From assembly GCA_003508835.1 (NCBI GenBank), contig PUFA01000164.1, positions 744,001-808,000 on the forward strand: DNA of 64,000 nucleotides. Reading direction: 5' to 3'. The position numbers and the translations under genes are program-made. Positions 49,605-62,059 of the stretch are shown piece by piece; the first letter of the stretch is position 1, and each line of letters starts with the position of its first letter. The notes under the pieces were generated by a model. The model saw only the letters and a program-made list of their open reading frames with translations, ran no database searches and was not told the origin of the DNA. Source of the stretch: Eonycteris spelaea. Lineage: Eukaryota > Chordata > Mammalia > Chiroptera > Pteropodidae.

Positions 49605-51285
49605 TTCCCTGCGGAATTCTTTTGAATTCCTAATTTGCCAAATTTTCTAGGATATTTTTAAATTTCTTGTTGTCCTTATAAAGTGAGTAGATAGGAGATC
49701 AGTCTTTACCCAGTGATGGTATGGTCAGTCTTCTTTGTATCTGATGTATAATCTCTTTACATATTATTACAGGGTGAAACCATTCAATAGAGTGTATGAG
49801 TATTGTTTTAAATTTTTTAGCACACATTAATTCTAGATATCTAGAAACCCTCATCTCTAGATTAATCATAGATCTCTAGGAACACTTCATCTTTTTAATT
49901 TTAACTTTGTAATTAAATTTATTCATATATATGGTAGACACATTACGTGATATCCCCTCAGCTTATTAGCTGCGTATTTTATGAGAACTTTCTCCTCCCC
50001 ACTCCTTACACACAGGGAAGGGCCCGGTCAGCCAGGCTTGTGTCTTGTGATGCTCTCTTCTGGGCCATAGTTGCTTTGGATGAACAAAGCTAAGACAATT
50101 GGATTCTTTCTCCTACAAATTAAGAATTGGGATTGAGAGACACCAAGACTCTCTAAGTCAGTCACTTATCTTAAAAATGAGTAAACTTGATAGTTGTCAG
50201 GGAACCATCATCTGTATACATGCTGAATCACACATAGGTATTCAATGAAGAAGTAGCCATTCAGAGAAGCAGATGTGTGAAACCACATAACCTGAGACAG
50301 AGACAGAAGGGATAAGAGCCTTGGGTGTCAGTAACATTCATGTCTGTCTTAGGCCAGAGTGATACTCTTGTTTTCTTATACTAAATTTCCTTATAGCTTA
50401 AGCTGCTTGACACATATGTCTTACTTATAGCAAGAAGTTATTAAAGACATAGTGATAATGTGAATCAGAATGAATTTCAGAGAAAGGAAGAAAGTTGCAT
50501 ATTTGCACATTAGTCTGTAGAAGAGTATAGGCACCCAGTCATGCTTGAATGTTTGTCTTAATAATTAACTAGCTCTGGTCCTTTGGATTAAAGACATAAG
50601 TAAAATTTTTATATTACTCCATACGGTGTCCATTCAACATTTTAAGATTAAGATGGCAAATTGATTTAATTCAATTGGATCTGATGTGTTGACTCTACTT
50701 CCTATTTGTAAAGACTTGATAAAATCTTATATGCTAATGGATGTATATTTTTTACTTTTTTACTAAATTTGCTTAATTTAAAGATTTTCTTCACAGAGGA
50801 ACTTCCTTGCAGTTTGAATTTATGGACTTTCTAGTCCAGTTGTCCTGAGGAAGGGAGAAAGTCATTAAATAGCTAGATATCCAGAATGAAGACAGTGTTT
50901 GGAAAAAAAGAACAGATTTGGGTGAAAATTGGAGTGATGGATCAGGCAGTGATCTATCAGTTGGATTAGTGATCCAACAGATTTGGGTGAAAATTGGAGT
51001 GATGGATCAGTGTTTTTATAGGGGATACTGATTTCTGTTAGCCCAGTTTCTTAGGCTTTGTGCCTGTATGAAGTTGTTAACCTTCTTCAGAGTTGCAATC
51101 ATTTAAGCCAATAAGATTATCAAAGATAGTGAATTTAAGGATACTAACAGAGATTCTGTGGCATTAATTCAGCATAGTGTTGGAGGGGCAAATTTTTCTC
51201 CTTTTTTGGTATTTCTCTTAAAATTTTTTTTGAATGAAGATATTAATTACAGATAAGAGAAAACATAGGAGAAATGTTAGTGACC
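49605..51285. other. unassigned intergenic DNA
   Basis: Contains the 35-bp direct repeat listed separately. Otherwise no recognised repeat or gene. Confidence 0.4.
50911..51010. repeat. perfect 35-bp direct repeat, 65-bp period
   Basis: Positions 50911-50945 and 50976-51010 are identical over 35 bases, separated by 30 bases that contain partial echoes ('gtgatc', 'atcag'). Confidence 0.95.
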
Positions 51286-51289
51286 TTTG

Positions 51290-51775
51290 GTTTAGCAAAG
51301 ATTTCTTACATATAACACAAAATGTACAAGCTACAGAAGAAAAATAAATTGGACTTTATTAAAGTTAAACATTTAAAAAGATTTTAACACTCCTTAAAAC
51401 ATAGTTTTAAAAAATGAAAAGGCAAGCTACAAATGAGAAGAAAATATTTGCAAAACGTATCTGTTAATATATGATTGTATGATATATGTAATAAATCTAT
51501 GAAATCACTTACTGCTTTAACAACTTAATTGAATATAACCCAACTAAAAGATGCACAAAAGATTCGAATAGGTACTTCCCCGAAGAAGATATGCAGGTGG
51601 AAAATGACACATGAAAAGATGCTTAGCATCATTAGTCATAGGTAAAATGCAAATTAAACCACAATGACATATTATAATACTCATACTAGACTGGCTAAAA
51701 TTTAAAAGACTAACTATACCAAATGTTGACAAGAATGTAGAGAAATTAGAACTTCAATAAAGCACTAAAAAGAAA
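51290..51775 (+). mobile_element. L1 ORF2 3' fragment, copy A
   Basis: Plus-strand remnants of the L1 ORF2 C-terminal region: 'aaaagatgcacaaaagattcgaataggtacttccccgaagaagatatgcagg', 'cacatgaaaagatgcttagcatcattagtcat', 'tgttgacaagaatgtagagaaattagaac'. It stops before the final ORF2 segment. Confidence 0.8.
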
Positions 51776-51847
51776 AAAAAAAGACAGATAAGTGCAAATA
51801 AATGAATAGAATAGCCATACATGATCTGATATATCACATTTATAGCG

Positions 51848-52640
51848 TTAATCATCAGAGAAATACAAATTAAAACCACAATGAAATGTAACTTTACACC
51901 TACCAGGATACTGATTACTAAAACAAACAAAAACAAAACAACAACAACAACAACAACAACAACAAAAACAACCCAGAGAACAAAGGAGTATTAGGGAGGA
52001 TGTGGAGAAATTTAGAACCCTTGTTCATCGCTGGTGGAAATGTAAAATGGTGCAGCCACGGTGGAAAACAATATGGTGATTAAACATAGAATTATCATAT
52101 AGTCTAGCAGTTCAACTTGTGTGTAGATACACAAAAGAATTGATAGTAGGGACTCAGACAGAAATTTGCACACCAGTGTTTATAGCAAAATCATTCACAA
52201 TAGCCAAAATGGAACAACCCAAATGTCAATCAAAGGATGAATGGATAAACAAAATCTTATTAATTTGTCTATGGATATACAATGGAATATTATTTAGTCT
52301 CAAAAAGGAATGAAATTCTGATACATGCTGCAAAATAGATTAACCTTGAAGATGTTAAGTGAAATAAGCCAGACACAAAAGGACAAATATTGTGTGATTC
52401 CACTTAAAAGAGGTACCTAGAATAGTAAAATTCATAGAGAAAGTAAGTAGAATAGTGGTTACCCCAGGTTGAGGAGAGGGAATGGGGAGTTATTGTTTAA
52501 TGGGTACAGAATTTAATTTTGGGAAGATGAAAAATTTCTGGAGATGAATAGTGGTGGTCGTTGCACAACACTGTGAATGTACCTGCTGCCAGACAATTCT
52601 ACACTACAAAATGAGAAATGGTAAATTTTTTTTATATATA
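51848..52640 (+). mobile_element. L1 ORF2 3' end and 3'UTR, copy B
   Basis: Re-enters L1 ORF2 at 'taatcatcagagaaatacaaattaaaaccacaatg', a point already covered by copy A, and continues through 'gctggtggaaatgtaaaatggtgcagcca', 'atagccaaaatggaacaacccaaatgtcaatc', 'aataagccagacacaaaaggac' to the 3'UTR 'ggagatgaatagtggtggtcgttgcacaacactgtgaatgtac'. A (CAA)n expansion lies at 51933-51963. Confidence 0.9.
51933..51963 (+). repeat. (CAA)n microsatellite inside L1
   Basis: Run of CAA units within L1 copy B. Confidence 0.9.
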
Positions 52641-52644
52641 TTTT

Positions 52645-53580
52645 ATTAAAATAATTTTTTTAATCTGACATATCAAATAGGATCCTTAAGTGACAGGCAA
52701 AATTTTTGTCTAAACCGAATAATTTTTGTAGGAATTAAAAGATGCCCTGTGGGGTGGGGCGGAAGCTTCTTTCCTTTTCTTTCCTTTGGGGAAAGAATTT
52801 TCTGGGTTATATAGACTGACCATAGTTAAAGAGGTGAGCACAAACCACCTTAGGTATTATCTCAGGACAAAGGCATTGTATGCTAAAGAAGGAAAGGGAG
52901 ATTCTTATAATGAGGACTCACCTATCAGTTCATCTTGCCAGCCGGGGGTCCTTCTTAAAGCAGCAGCTTCTCCTGCTCTGGCCTGGTACATAACTGAGTT
53001 CCTGATCCCTTGGGCTGCAAATGACCTCATTCACTCTCTTCTTCTGGAGCCTAGTTGTTGTGCTGTCCTACAACTTTATAATGTCACTTGAAAATGGGCT
53101 AAACTTAAATAAGCCTGTAAATTTTTTTTAAGTTCCTCAGAGACTAAATGGTATTATTTCTGTCAGCTACTTAGCCCATGTGAGTACAGCATCAGTCATT
53201 GGAGTCCCACTGCTTTTTACTATATAGTGTGTCAAGACAGCAGCAACAGATACCCAGATGATATGATGATATTTATCAGGGGTTGGAGCTAAAGGTGTTT
53301 TCATTTAGATTAGCTTTCGTCTCTACAATCTTTAAAAAAAAAAAATAAGTATCCTAAAAGCAACATGCAAATGGAAGGAAATACAGTAACAATGCTATAG
53401 CTAGGACAGTCTTAAAAGCATTTATGATTTTCTTCTATTTCCTTGAATTGTTTCATTACTATAAAAGAAACACCAGATTTCTGGAACGTTTTGCTGGTTT
53501 TTGCGGAAGGATAAAACATGTTTGTAATTGTGGTTAATGACAGTATAGGAGAGGAAAGAATCTTTTCCTAATACTCTCTT
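52645..53580. other. unassigned intergenic DNA
   Basis: The 101-residue plus-strand open frame at 52786-53091 has no recognisable domain, splice context or repeat match; I do not call it a gene. Confidence 0.35.
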
Positions 53581-53584
53581 AAAT

Positions 53585-54082
53585 TCAGTAGGTGGGGCCT
53601 GTGAATTAAACTGACAAAAGACAGATTAATAGGAGAATAAGTTTATTATGTATGCACACAGGACTGTCATAGAAAAGTGCAAATTCTAAAGAAGTGATTA
53701 GGCCCAGGAGCTTATATACCATTTTAACATAGAGTGATAAATTGTGGAGAAGTAACATGACAATGGAAAAGAAATTTGGGATTCTGTGGGTGGCAAATTG
53801 TGGGACGGTAAATACATATGTAGGGCAAACTAATGAAGATAAAGGTTATTTTAGTAAGGTTTATTTATGCAGACTCAAGCCAGTACCATCTCCAGTTTAA
53901 GCCATGTCTTCCTGCTTGCAAGGGAAGGTGAGGAAGGAAACCTTCACAAAGGGAAATTTATGTCCTGTTTTTAGGCAGTAAAAAGGGGGCAGAGAGTTTC
54001 TCCTGTGTCTACTATTTATTAATTGCCGTTAGCCAAAAATTATTATTATGCCAGTGTGGCACATTTTGGGGAGAAGCATATT
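53585..54082. repeat. LTR-like interspersed repeat
   Basis: 'gacaaaagacagattaataggagaataagtttattatgtatgcacac', 'caggagcttatatacc', 'ggtttatttatgcagactcaagccagtacc', 'ccttcacaaagggaaatttatg', 'gcagtaaaaagggggcagagagtttctcc', 'tgccagtgtggcacattttggggag': a pattern I associate with a common mammalian LTR. Family and strand not fixed. Confidence 0.45.
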
Positions 54083-54084
54083 CC

Positions 54085-55310
54085 ATTTACCATCATTAAA
54101 AAGAGAAAGTGTTTTCTTCTTTCTAGGTTACTTTTTAAAGATGTTTTTAACAGAGATGACTTTGGATTACCTATAATTTAAGGAATAGCCCAGATAGCTG
54201 TATGATCTTTGCTTAGATATTCATCTCCAGCTGTGTAACTTAGATCCTTCTTTGTTATTTACTCAAGGGTTTTCAAATTTCTCTCTTGGAGTGTGTTAGA
54301 GAATGCATACTTATCCCTGATAACCTCTTGGGTGGCAGGCAGCTTTGCTTCCTCATGTGGCTAGGTGGTTTCACAGGGGCGGCAGGGATAACTCTCAAAG
54401 AAGTAAACAAGGAGCACTGTAAATAGAGTTTGGAAATGTTACTGCTGCTCATGGTCTTCTGGGAAGGCTGGGCTTTTCTTCTTTCCAAAACCTAGGGTTT
54501 CTGGAGAGAGGATCTGTTTCATCCTGTGGAGAATGAGAATTAGAAAGATGTGTTCAGTCAAGTGAATGGTCGTCTAGGGTGAATTTATGGCTAGAAATTT
54601 CCTTGCTCGGAAGAGGGCCTTGTAATATGTGGGCTTGATTCAAGAGTCAGTTGACAGAGACAGTGCAGTGTCCTGGCAATTGAGTTGAACAGCAGGGGAG
54701 TAGCCTAGAAGAAAAAAGCAGTGGCATCAAGGAAAGCAGCAGCCAAAAAGTGAAATTCAGGGCTGCGTTCACAAGTTGTAGTAGAGAGGTGTTGCAGTTT
54801 AGAATAGGGAGCTTATAGGAGAAAAGGAAAGTGACAGGACTTACAGTTGAGAAAGCAAAGGCCCTGTATTGTAATAAAATGAATGTTACATTTTCTGAAG
54901 GTGCTTATAAATCTTCTGGAATACAAGAAAAGGAAGCATAGAAAAGGAAGAAAGAGTTATTTGATATAAACAAAGGTATTGAACCAATGACTTTGTCATA
55001 CCCAGTTTGGAACATATCCTTCCCTTTATTTGAGGAGGGCTTGGAGGTGAAAGGTAAATTTAAATATATTTGCTACTAACATAAAGTTTCTTGAACCATT
55101 AAAGTTTCTCATTCAATCATCTATGGAATCTGTTATCACACAAATGGTTATTCATTTCATTTGTGTTGATGTTCAGGGGTCCTAACAAAGCAGTGATAAT
55201 GCAAACACATTCTTAATCTTATAGCCCTTGTCACCTGTATGGCCCAGGCTCTAATGGTCTGTCACTGAGTTACTGGATTGGTGGTCCATGGAAGAGTAGA
55301 AGAATGTGCA
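54085..55310. other. unassigned intergenic DNA
   Basis: No recognised repeat or gene. Confidence 0.4.
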
Positions 55311-55319
55311 TTTACTTTG

Positions 55320-56350
55320 TTTTTGTAAGGAAAATAACCACGATAAGTAATGTTTTGTAAAAATATTTTTTGATACTTCCTTTCCACAAAATTAGCAACT
55401 TTGAAAGTTATCCACCTGAACATTTAGTAGTGAAGGAAATATAGGTACTGGAATCGAGATTCATGCTGAGGGTAAGTTTGCCTCTTCTTGACGATCTTGT
55501 GCATCTACCTCATACCATATGGTCTCTGAAAACATGATGATATCCAGTGCACGTGAAGGATATTTCCAAAATGCTTTGGTTCATAAAACTGTCAGTTGAT
55601 TTCATACATCTAATTGAAACGTTTTCTGTCTAAAATAGGGCAATTTACGGAAGTGTCTCCCTGGTTTATTTACATTGCATATTCCCATAAAGCAGCAGGT
55701 TTGCAATAAAGCATTTGACACCCCCATGGTACTTTGAAAAAACAATATACAATCTGGCACAAGTTAGCACCAGTGTGAAATGGCAGGCTGGGGGGATATA
55801 TCTTAAACAGCAGCAACTCTCAAGACTAAATGAAGTGTCATCTTAAGGAGTCTGCTGTTAATGCAATTTAAATTACTCACCTGAAATTAATATTCTGCTG
55901 AGGGAAATAAAGCAATTTAAGGGACCACATAATTTCCGCTCACTTTAATGACATTATGTGGTCACGGACTGCTCCCTTATCTAATATAGTAACATTCCAG
56001 TTTCTTTTAACACTAAGCACATTCTTCCATTTTAATTACTTGGCTTCTGGGAAAAAAAAAAAAAAAAGACCCACTCATTCCCTGCAGATGGTAACAATTT
56101 GAGATTTATGCCTTGCTTCATAGAGTTAGGTAAACACGACCTTGACGTACTTATTATCTATTGTACCTAATATTCATTCCTATAAAGGAAAGTGGAAATC
56201 AAAGGACTGTGACCTATTGTGTGAATTCTCCAAGCCGTTTAAGCCCATATAAGGCCAATTTCATTTTTTCCCTCTCTAGCTAGAGGCAGTTTGAAACTTG
56301 CACCATCTTCTCACTTTTTGGCACATAAAAATATTAAAGGGAGAAAGCAG
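55320..56350. promoter_or_regulatory. repeat-free candidate conserved noncoding block
   Basis: About 1 kb without recognisable repeats or open frames, dense in homeodomain-type words (TTAAT, ATTAAT, CAATTTAA), an E-box 'cacctg' at 55880-55885 and a perfect 11-bp inverted repeat at 55923-55963. Such texture is common in deeply conserved enhancers, but there is no direct evidence of function here. Confidence 0.3.
55923..55963. repeat. perfect inverted repeat, 11-bp arms
   Basis: 'gaccacataat' (55923-55933) and 'attatgtggtc' (55953-55963) are exact reverse complements separated by 19 bases. Confidence 0.95.
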
Positions 56351-56711
56351 TTTTTATATAACTAATTGCCAAGCTCTCTTGAGAAAAGAAGAAATGCTGG
56401 ATTCTTTCTAGATGAGGGAGAGATTTGAGGTTTCTAAGTTTCTATGTTGTTGGGTTGATTGGATGAGTTAATGAAAAAACAAATGTGTTGACTGTTAAAA
56501 TATTCTGCAATTAGTATCTAAGTGAGGATTGAAAATAAAAAGAGTTCACTTGGGGAAAAAAAGGGTGAAACATAGCTAAATATCTTATGCCCAAAGAATA
56601 TCCCGATTTTTTCATTTTTCTCTAACATTCTTTTTTTTAGCCCCATGGTCATGAAAGTCTATAATATCCTCAGGCAGGAAGAAAAGGCTACTAGGCCATT
56701 GGGACCTGATG

Positions 56712-56888
56712 ATAGTTCTCAAACTTGGCTGCGCATAGAAGCATGTGGGAGTTTCTTCTTACTCCAGTGCCTAAGTCGCATCCAAGAACAATTAAATCAG
56801 AATCTCTGAAGATGAGATCCAGGCATTAAATATATATTTTAATGCTCCACAGTGATTACAATGTATAACTGAGGTTGAGAACTGCTGT
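56712..56888. mobile_element. hAT-Charlie MITE with visible TIRs
   Basis: Left end 'tagttctcaaacttggctgc' and right end 'gaggttgagaactgctg' form imperfect terminal inverted repeats around 'aatcagaatctctgaagatgagatccaggcatt'. This matches a MER5/MER33-like MITE. Confidence 0.75.
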
Positions 56889-56894
56889 GGTATA

Positions 56895-57640
56895 GAAATG
56901 CTGTGGCAAAAGTGTTTCTGTTGGTGTCATTGTTTTATTAAGAATTCAATTATTTATTTAATCTTACTATTAATTTATAGTTTGAAGAGAAAAGAGAATA
57001 TTTCATTAATTTATATTTGGTCAAAATGACAGCGAAGTTCCCTAGGGCCAAGGACTGGCTTCAATTTTTTTTTTTAGTTTTGTTTGTAGCACTGTGCCTA
57101 GCATATAGTGGTTGCTTGGTGGATGTTTCTTCCAAATAAATGCTCAGTCTGCCCATTAAAGTTTATTTTGATGGAAATTTTTTATTGTCATTCAGATACC
57201 TTGTTAATGGAGTAGATGCAAATATTTAGGAAGAATATTCTTCTTATTTAGTACACCACCGCCTGACATGAGTAAATGAGCTTCAGTAAAACAATACAGA
57301 AATATTTTTCTCAAAAGAACTTCACCACTGGGTAGAATGAATCTTCCTTAAATGACTTGACTAGAATTAACTTTTGCATTTGGAAACTGATGTGTTCAAA
57401 ATTAATCAGTAATCTAAGCTTATAATAGGCATTGGTCATGTATTTGGATGAATGAAAGAATGAGTGATTTATAATATACTTCAGGGAATTACTATTGTTT
57501 CTGATTACTATGATTTAAAATATTCAAACTTTATAGAATGACCCATTTAATAAATGATTATAGTCAATATTTCTTGGGTGAAAATAATTTCTAGGCATAT
57601 GAAATGTACCCTTAACAGAAAGGCTTTTTTCTTAAATTAA
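56895..57640. other. unassigned intergenic DNA
   Basis: No recognised repeat or gene. Confidence 0.4.
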
Positions 57641-57644
57641 TCAA

Positions 57645-57722
57645 CCTATCCCTCCCTCTTTCCCTTCCTTCCTTCATTCCTTCCTTCCACCCACTTCATC
57701 TACCTACCTACCTATCTACCTG
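57645..57722. repeat. (TTCC)n/(TACC)n simple repeat
   Basis: Compound pyrimidine-rich tract of TTCC units passing into CTAC/CTAT units. It sits immediately beside the 3' end of an antisense L1. Confidence 0.9.
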
Positions 57723-57724
57723 TT

Positions 57725-58145
57725 GGTACCAGGAATTTTTTGAAATTTTTTTAAAATTAAATTTATTGGGGTGTCATTGGTTAATAAAATCATATAGGTT
57801 TCAAGTGTATACTTCAGTTACATGTCATATGTTTATTGCATTGTGTGTTCACCACCCAAAGTTAAATTACCTTTCATCTTCATATATTTGAACCCCTTTA
57901 TTCTTATCAACACCACCCTCTTTCTCTCTGGTAACCGCTAAACCATTGTCCATGTCCATGAATTTTCTATTTGTCTTGTTTGTTGTTCTCAGTTTTATAT
58001 CCCATATATGAGTGAAATGATGTGGTTCTCAATTTTTTCCTGTCTGACTTATTTCGCCCTGCATGATATTCTCAAGATCCATCCATGTGAAGTTGAGCAT
58101 CTTTAGATATGTCTGTTGGCCATTTGTATGCCTTCTTGGGAGGGC
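57725..58145 (-). mobile_element. L1 3'UTR copy with internal deletion
   Basis: Antisense L1 3'UTR: 'aaatttattggggtgtcattggttaataaaatcatataggtttc', 'gcattgtgtgttcaccaccc', 'gacttatttcgccctgcatgatattctcaagatccatccatg'. It then jumps at about 58090 to 'gttgagcatctttagatatgtctgttggccatttgtatgcc', which normally lies several hundred bases further into ORF2. The 3'UTR type looks bat-like to me. Confidence 0.8.
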
Positions 58146-58597
58146 TTTTCTTTTTCCTTTTTATCTACAGTTCTGCTGCATTCTGCTTTTATTCTATTCA
58201 TTAGATGAAGATCTTGGAATCATCTACCCACAGATATCCAGGTTCCTACCAGGGATTTCTGTGAAAATCAGACACATAAGAAATAAGTGCAGTGAATGTT
58301 TTGATGGTTTTTATGATGGCATTGTCAATAGATATCAGGTAACATTAGTGGAAACTATTAAATATTACCATCATATATAAATAGGTTAAGCCAATAAGGA
58401 CTTTTTTCTCTGAAAATTTAACAAAGGGATTAAAATGATAGGATCTTTTAAATTAAAATGAAAACTTTAAGAGGAATTTTAAAATCATAATAAATGTAGA
58501 GAAAACAATATTACAGACTGTGTATGTGTGTGTGTGTATAACTGAAATTAAATGTATATTAACAGTTTGACCTTGTTTACTTACTCATTCCCCCTGC

Positions 58598-58695
58598 CAC
58601 CTTTTTTCTTCTCCTTTTTTCTCTCTCCTTTTCCTTCTTCCTCCTCCTCCCCTTTCCTCCCTTTCATTCTTCTTTCTCTCCCTCCTCTTTATCAC
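58598..58695. repeat. polypyrimidine tract
   Basis: About 100 bp almost entirely of C and T on the plus strand. Confidence 0.9.
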
Positions 58696-58699
58696 CAGT

Positions 58700-59870
58700 A
58701 ATGAAAAATTTGCAGCCATAGCTAAAGCTTCCTCCATTCTCTGTTGCTCTTTCTTTTTCCCTAGGGGTCACCACATTTCTAAAGTTGATGTATAGCATCC
58801 ATTTACATGTTTTATGCATATGTATGTATAGATGAATGAAATAGATACTATTGTTAGGGTTTTTGAAAATGCATAGAAATAAATTTGTTTTGCTCTACTT
58901 TTAGCATTTTTTTGGTCATTTATTTATGATCTATATAGCTCTAGTTTTTATTTAAATGGTTGTGTAAAATTCCATTCTCTATAATTTACAATTTAGGATA
59001 AGAAACAGACATGGGAACGTTACATGGAGGTGATATTTATATTAAATTATGAAAGAGATGAGTAGGGACTTTCCAGAGAGACACAAATATTCCAGGAAGA
59101 AAGGTAAGCAACGGCGTAGAGCTGAGTCCTAGCAAACTTTAAATAGCATATGACAAATGAATAAAACTTAACATCAAGAGCTTCTATTAAGAAATTACTT
59201 ATTGCTCCTATTAAGTAACATTGATATGCAGCTTCAAAGCGATATTAAAGAACATTTGAAGAATATCTTAATTGAATATTCTGGGAATTATTTTTCAATA
59301 ACTTCAGTCTTAATATGAGAGACAATAAAATTTTGATACCTGCTTATGGATACTAATATATGAGTCTTATGTTTTGATTCCCCTCATTTTGAATGAAAAA
59401 AATAAATTTGACCTCATTACTTTCTCTTAACTCCGTGTGCAGTGTCTTTAAGACAAGATTTTATTTTAAGGATATCTTATAATTTTTTAGTAAAAATGTT
59501 GATTCTTAATTACTGTTGAGGGTTTGCTAGGTATTAAACATTGTGATGAGCATGAAAGCTATAGAGATAAATAGTTCTCTGCTTAAAGAAGCTCGTAGAC
59601 TCAAATGAATAGGAGAATAATAAACTAAAGGAAAACCAAAAGGACTAGGGGATCTTGCTTTGCAAGTTTTGATAGAAATTATCTTAACTCATTCAATATC
59701 AGGCTTCTAAGCAGTGGGATGCTGCAAGAGGTGCACTATGATCTTTTCATAGCATGATTCCAGATGCTAGTCAATGTGTAAGAATTATTTTTGCTACATC
59801 TGAGCTACATCTGAGACACATGCCCATCAGAGGGAAAATAGCTAATCAGGCCATGTAATAGTGTGTTAAT
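58700..59870. other. unassigned intergenic DNA
   Basis: No recognised repeat or gene. Confidence 0.4.
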
Positions 59871-59879
59871 ATTATATGT

Positions 59880-61290
59880 AATCCTTTCACAATTTATTTA
59901 TTTTTTTTATTTTGTTCATATCTTTCTAAAACATTTTTTTTCTCCAGATATATTCATATTTTTTATTTCCATCCCCCCTCACTCCCTTCCCTTTGGCAAC
60001 AGCCAGCTTGTTCTCTTATCTATGTGTCTGTTTCTGTTTCTTTTTGTTTATTCAGTTATTATTATTATTTTTTTAGATTTTACACGTAAGTGAAAATCAT
60101 ATAGTATTTGTCTTTCTTTTATGACTTACTTCACTTAACATAATACCTTCTAGGTCCAACCATGTCGTTGCAAATGGCAAGATTTCATTCTTTTTTATTG
60201 CTGAATAATATCCATTGTATATATGTACCACATTTTTATCTATTATCTATTGATGGACATCTACGTTGCTTTCATGTCTTGGCTATTACGAGTAATGCTG
60301 CAGTGAACATTAGAGATCCATTTATCTTTTCTAATTAGTTGTTTTCATTTTTTTCCAGTAAATATCCAGAGATGGAATTGCTGGATTGAGTTGCAGCTCT
60401 ATTTTTTAATCTTTTTGAGGAATCTCCATACTAATTTTACAATTCCATCAACAGTGTATGGGGTTGCCTTTTCTCCACATCCTTGCCTGAACTTGTTATT
60501 TGTTGATTTATTGATAGTTAACCTTCTGACAGGTGTGAGGTGCTATCTCGCTGTGGTTTTAATTTGCATTTCTGGTTGGTGATTAGCGATGTTGAGCTTT
60601 TTATATGCTTTTTTGTCTATCTATATATCTTCAGAGAAATGTCTTCAGGTTCTCTACCCATTTGTATTGGATGTTTTTTTTCTTGGTAAATTCCATTTAT
60701 ATTTGCGGATATTTATCCTTTTATTGGATATATCCTTTGCAAATATTTTTCTTCATTCACAAGGTTGTTTTTTTTTATTTTTGTTGATGGTTTCCTTAAC
60801 TGTGCACAAACTTTTTAATTTCATGTAGTCTATTTGTCTTAGTTTTTCTTTTGTTCTCTTGCTTGGAGGAGATATCTCCAAGAAGATACTGCTAAGAGCG
60901 ATGTCAAAGAGCTTACTCCCACTGACTTATGCTCTTTTTCCTAGGAAGTCTTTATGGTTTTTAGGTCTACAATTTAAGTTTTAATGCATTTTGAGTTTTA
61001 TTTTTATATATGGTGTAAGTAAGTGGTCCAATTTCGGTTTTTTTTTTTTTTTTTTGCTTGATCTGCCCAGTTTTGCAAATACCATTTTGAAGAGGACTGT
61101 CTTCACTCCATTGTATATCTTTACTCCTTTGTCATAAATTATGTATAAAGGAGGATTTCTATCTGGGCTCTCTATCATGTCCGTTGATGAATATATCTGT
61201 TTTTTTACACTGATACCATACTGTTTTGATTATGGTAGCTTTGTAATGTAGTTTGATATCAAGGAGTGTGATTTTCACTTAAAATTACTA
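59880..61290 (-). mobile_element. L1 3' fragment, antisense
   Basis: 3'UTR ('ttcacttaacataataccttctaggtccaaccatgtcgttgc') followed by the ORF2 C-terminal part: 'gatggacatctacgttgctttcatgtcttggctatta', 'tggaattgctggattg', 'ccacatccttgcctgaacttg', 'cataccatactgttttgattatggtagctttgtaatgtagtttg'. Ends abruptly at about 61290 (5' truncation). Carries a T-run at 61039-61056. All plus-strand open frames here are incidental. Confidence 0.9.
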
Positions 61291-61294
61291 TTTT

Positions 61295-62055
61295 TTAATA
61301 TTTATACAAGGTATATGTAGTGCTAGTTTTTATATTTCATATCTGTATATCCATTCTACAAATGGTAATGCAGGAAAGCAGTAAGTTCAATTCATGTGAT
61401 ATTACATTGAGAAGGTGTACAGTTTGTTATGAGTACAAAGAGGGGAGGACATATTATACATCAGACTGGTAACAAAGAATATGACATATTCATTAATTAT
61501 ATCTTCTAAAATATTTCCTGATGGGATATGTGAGAGCCTATCATGGCAAGTAACAATTTCTAACCAAATATCGTATAATAATGGCAGGCAGTCATTGACT
61601 AGTGTGGTATACAAATGTACAGAAACATTATATATTGTAGAAGTGATTTCATATGTCACTGCTGTGTTTTAACAATGTTTAGAGTGTTTAAGACCAGAAT
61701 TCATTTAATGCTAGTGTTGGATACTAGAATTTTTGTGATCAGATTCAAGGTACCACAAACACAAGTAATTTAGAACTATTGAGTGCTTGGTTTCATTGAG
61801 TAGGTTACATAAAATTAGATAACAATCTTAATAAGATATTTATAGTTGTATTCTAGTATAATTAAGATTTCTATTTAATAATACCTCTCAATTTTAAAGA
61901 ATTATAATTACTAGAGTTTGAAATATTATTGAATTTTGATCAGTGGCCAGTTTATTATATGTCAATTATGATATGGATTATCCAATTTTTATTTTATCTA
62001 TATATATGTAACAGATAGATTTGATTTTGTTTTGCAATAGCAAAACTTTTAATTA
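61295..62055. other. unassigned AT-rich DNA
   Basis: No recognised repeat or gene. Confidence 0.4.
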
Positions 62056-62059
62056 TACA

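Noticed and set aside
52786..53091. 101-codon plus-strand open frame
   Set aside because: No recognisable domain, and it lies in unassigned intergenic DNA just after an L1 3' end; length is not remarkable for a 64-kb window.
59863..60828. Plus-strand hydrophobic open frames resembling membrane proteins
   Set aside because: They are antisense readings of an L1 3' region; T-rich DNA gives F/L/I-rich translations.
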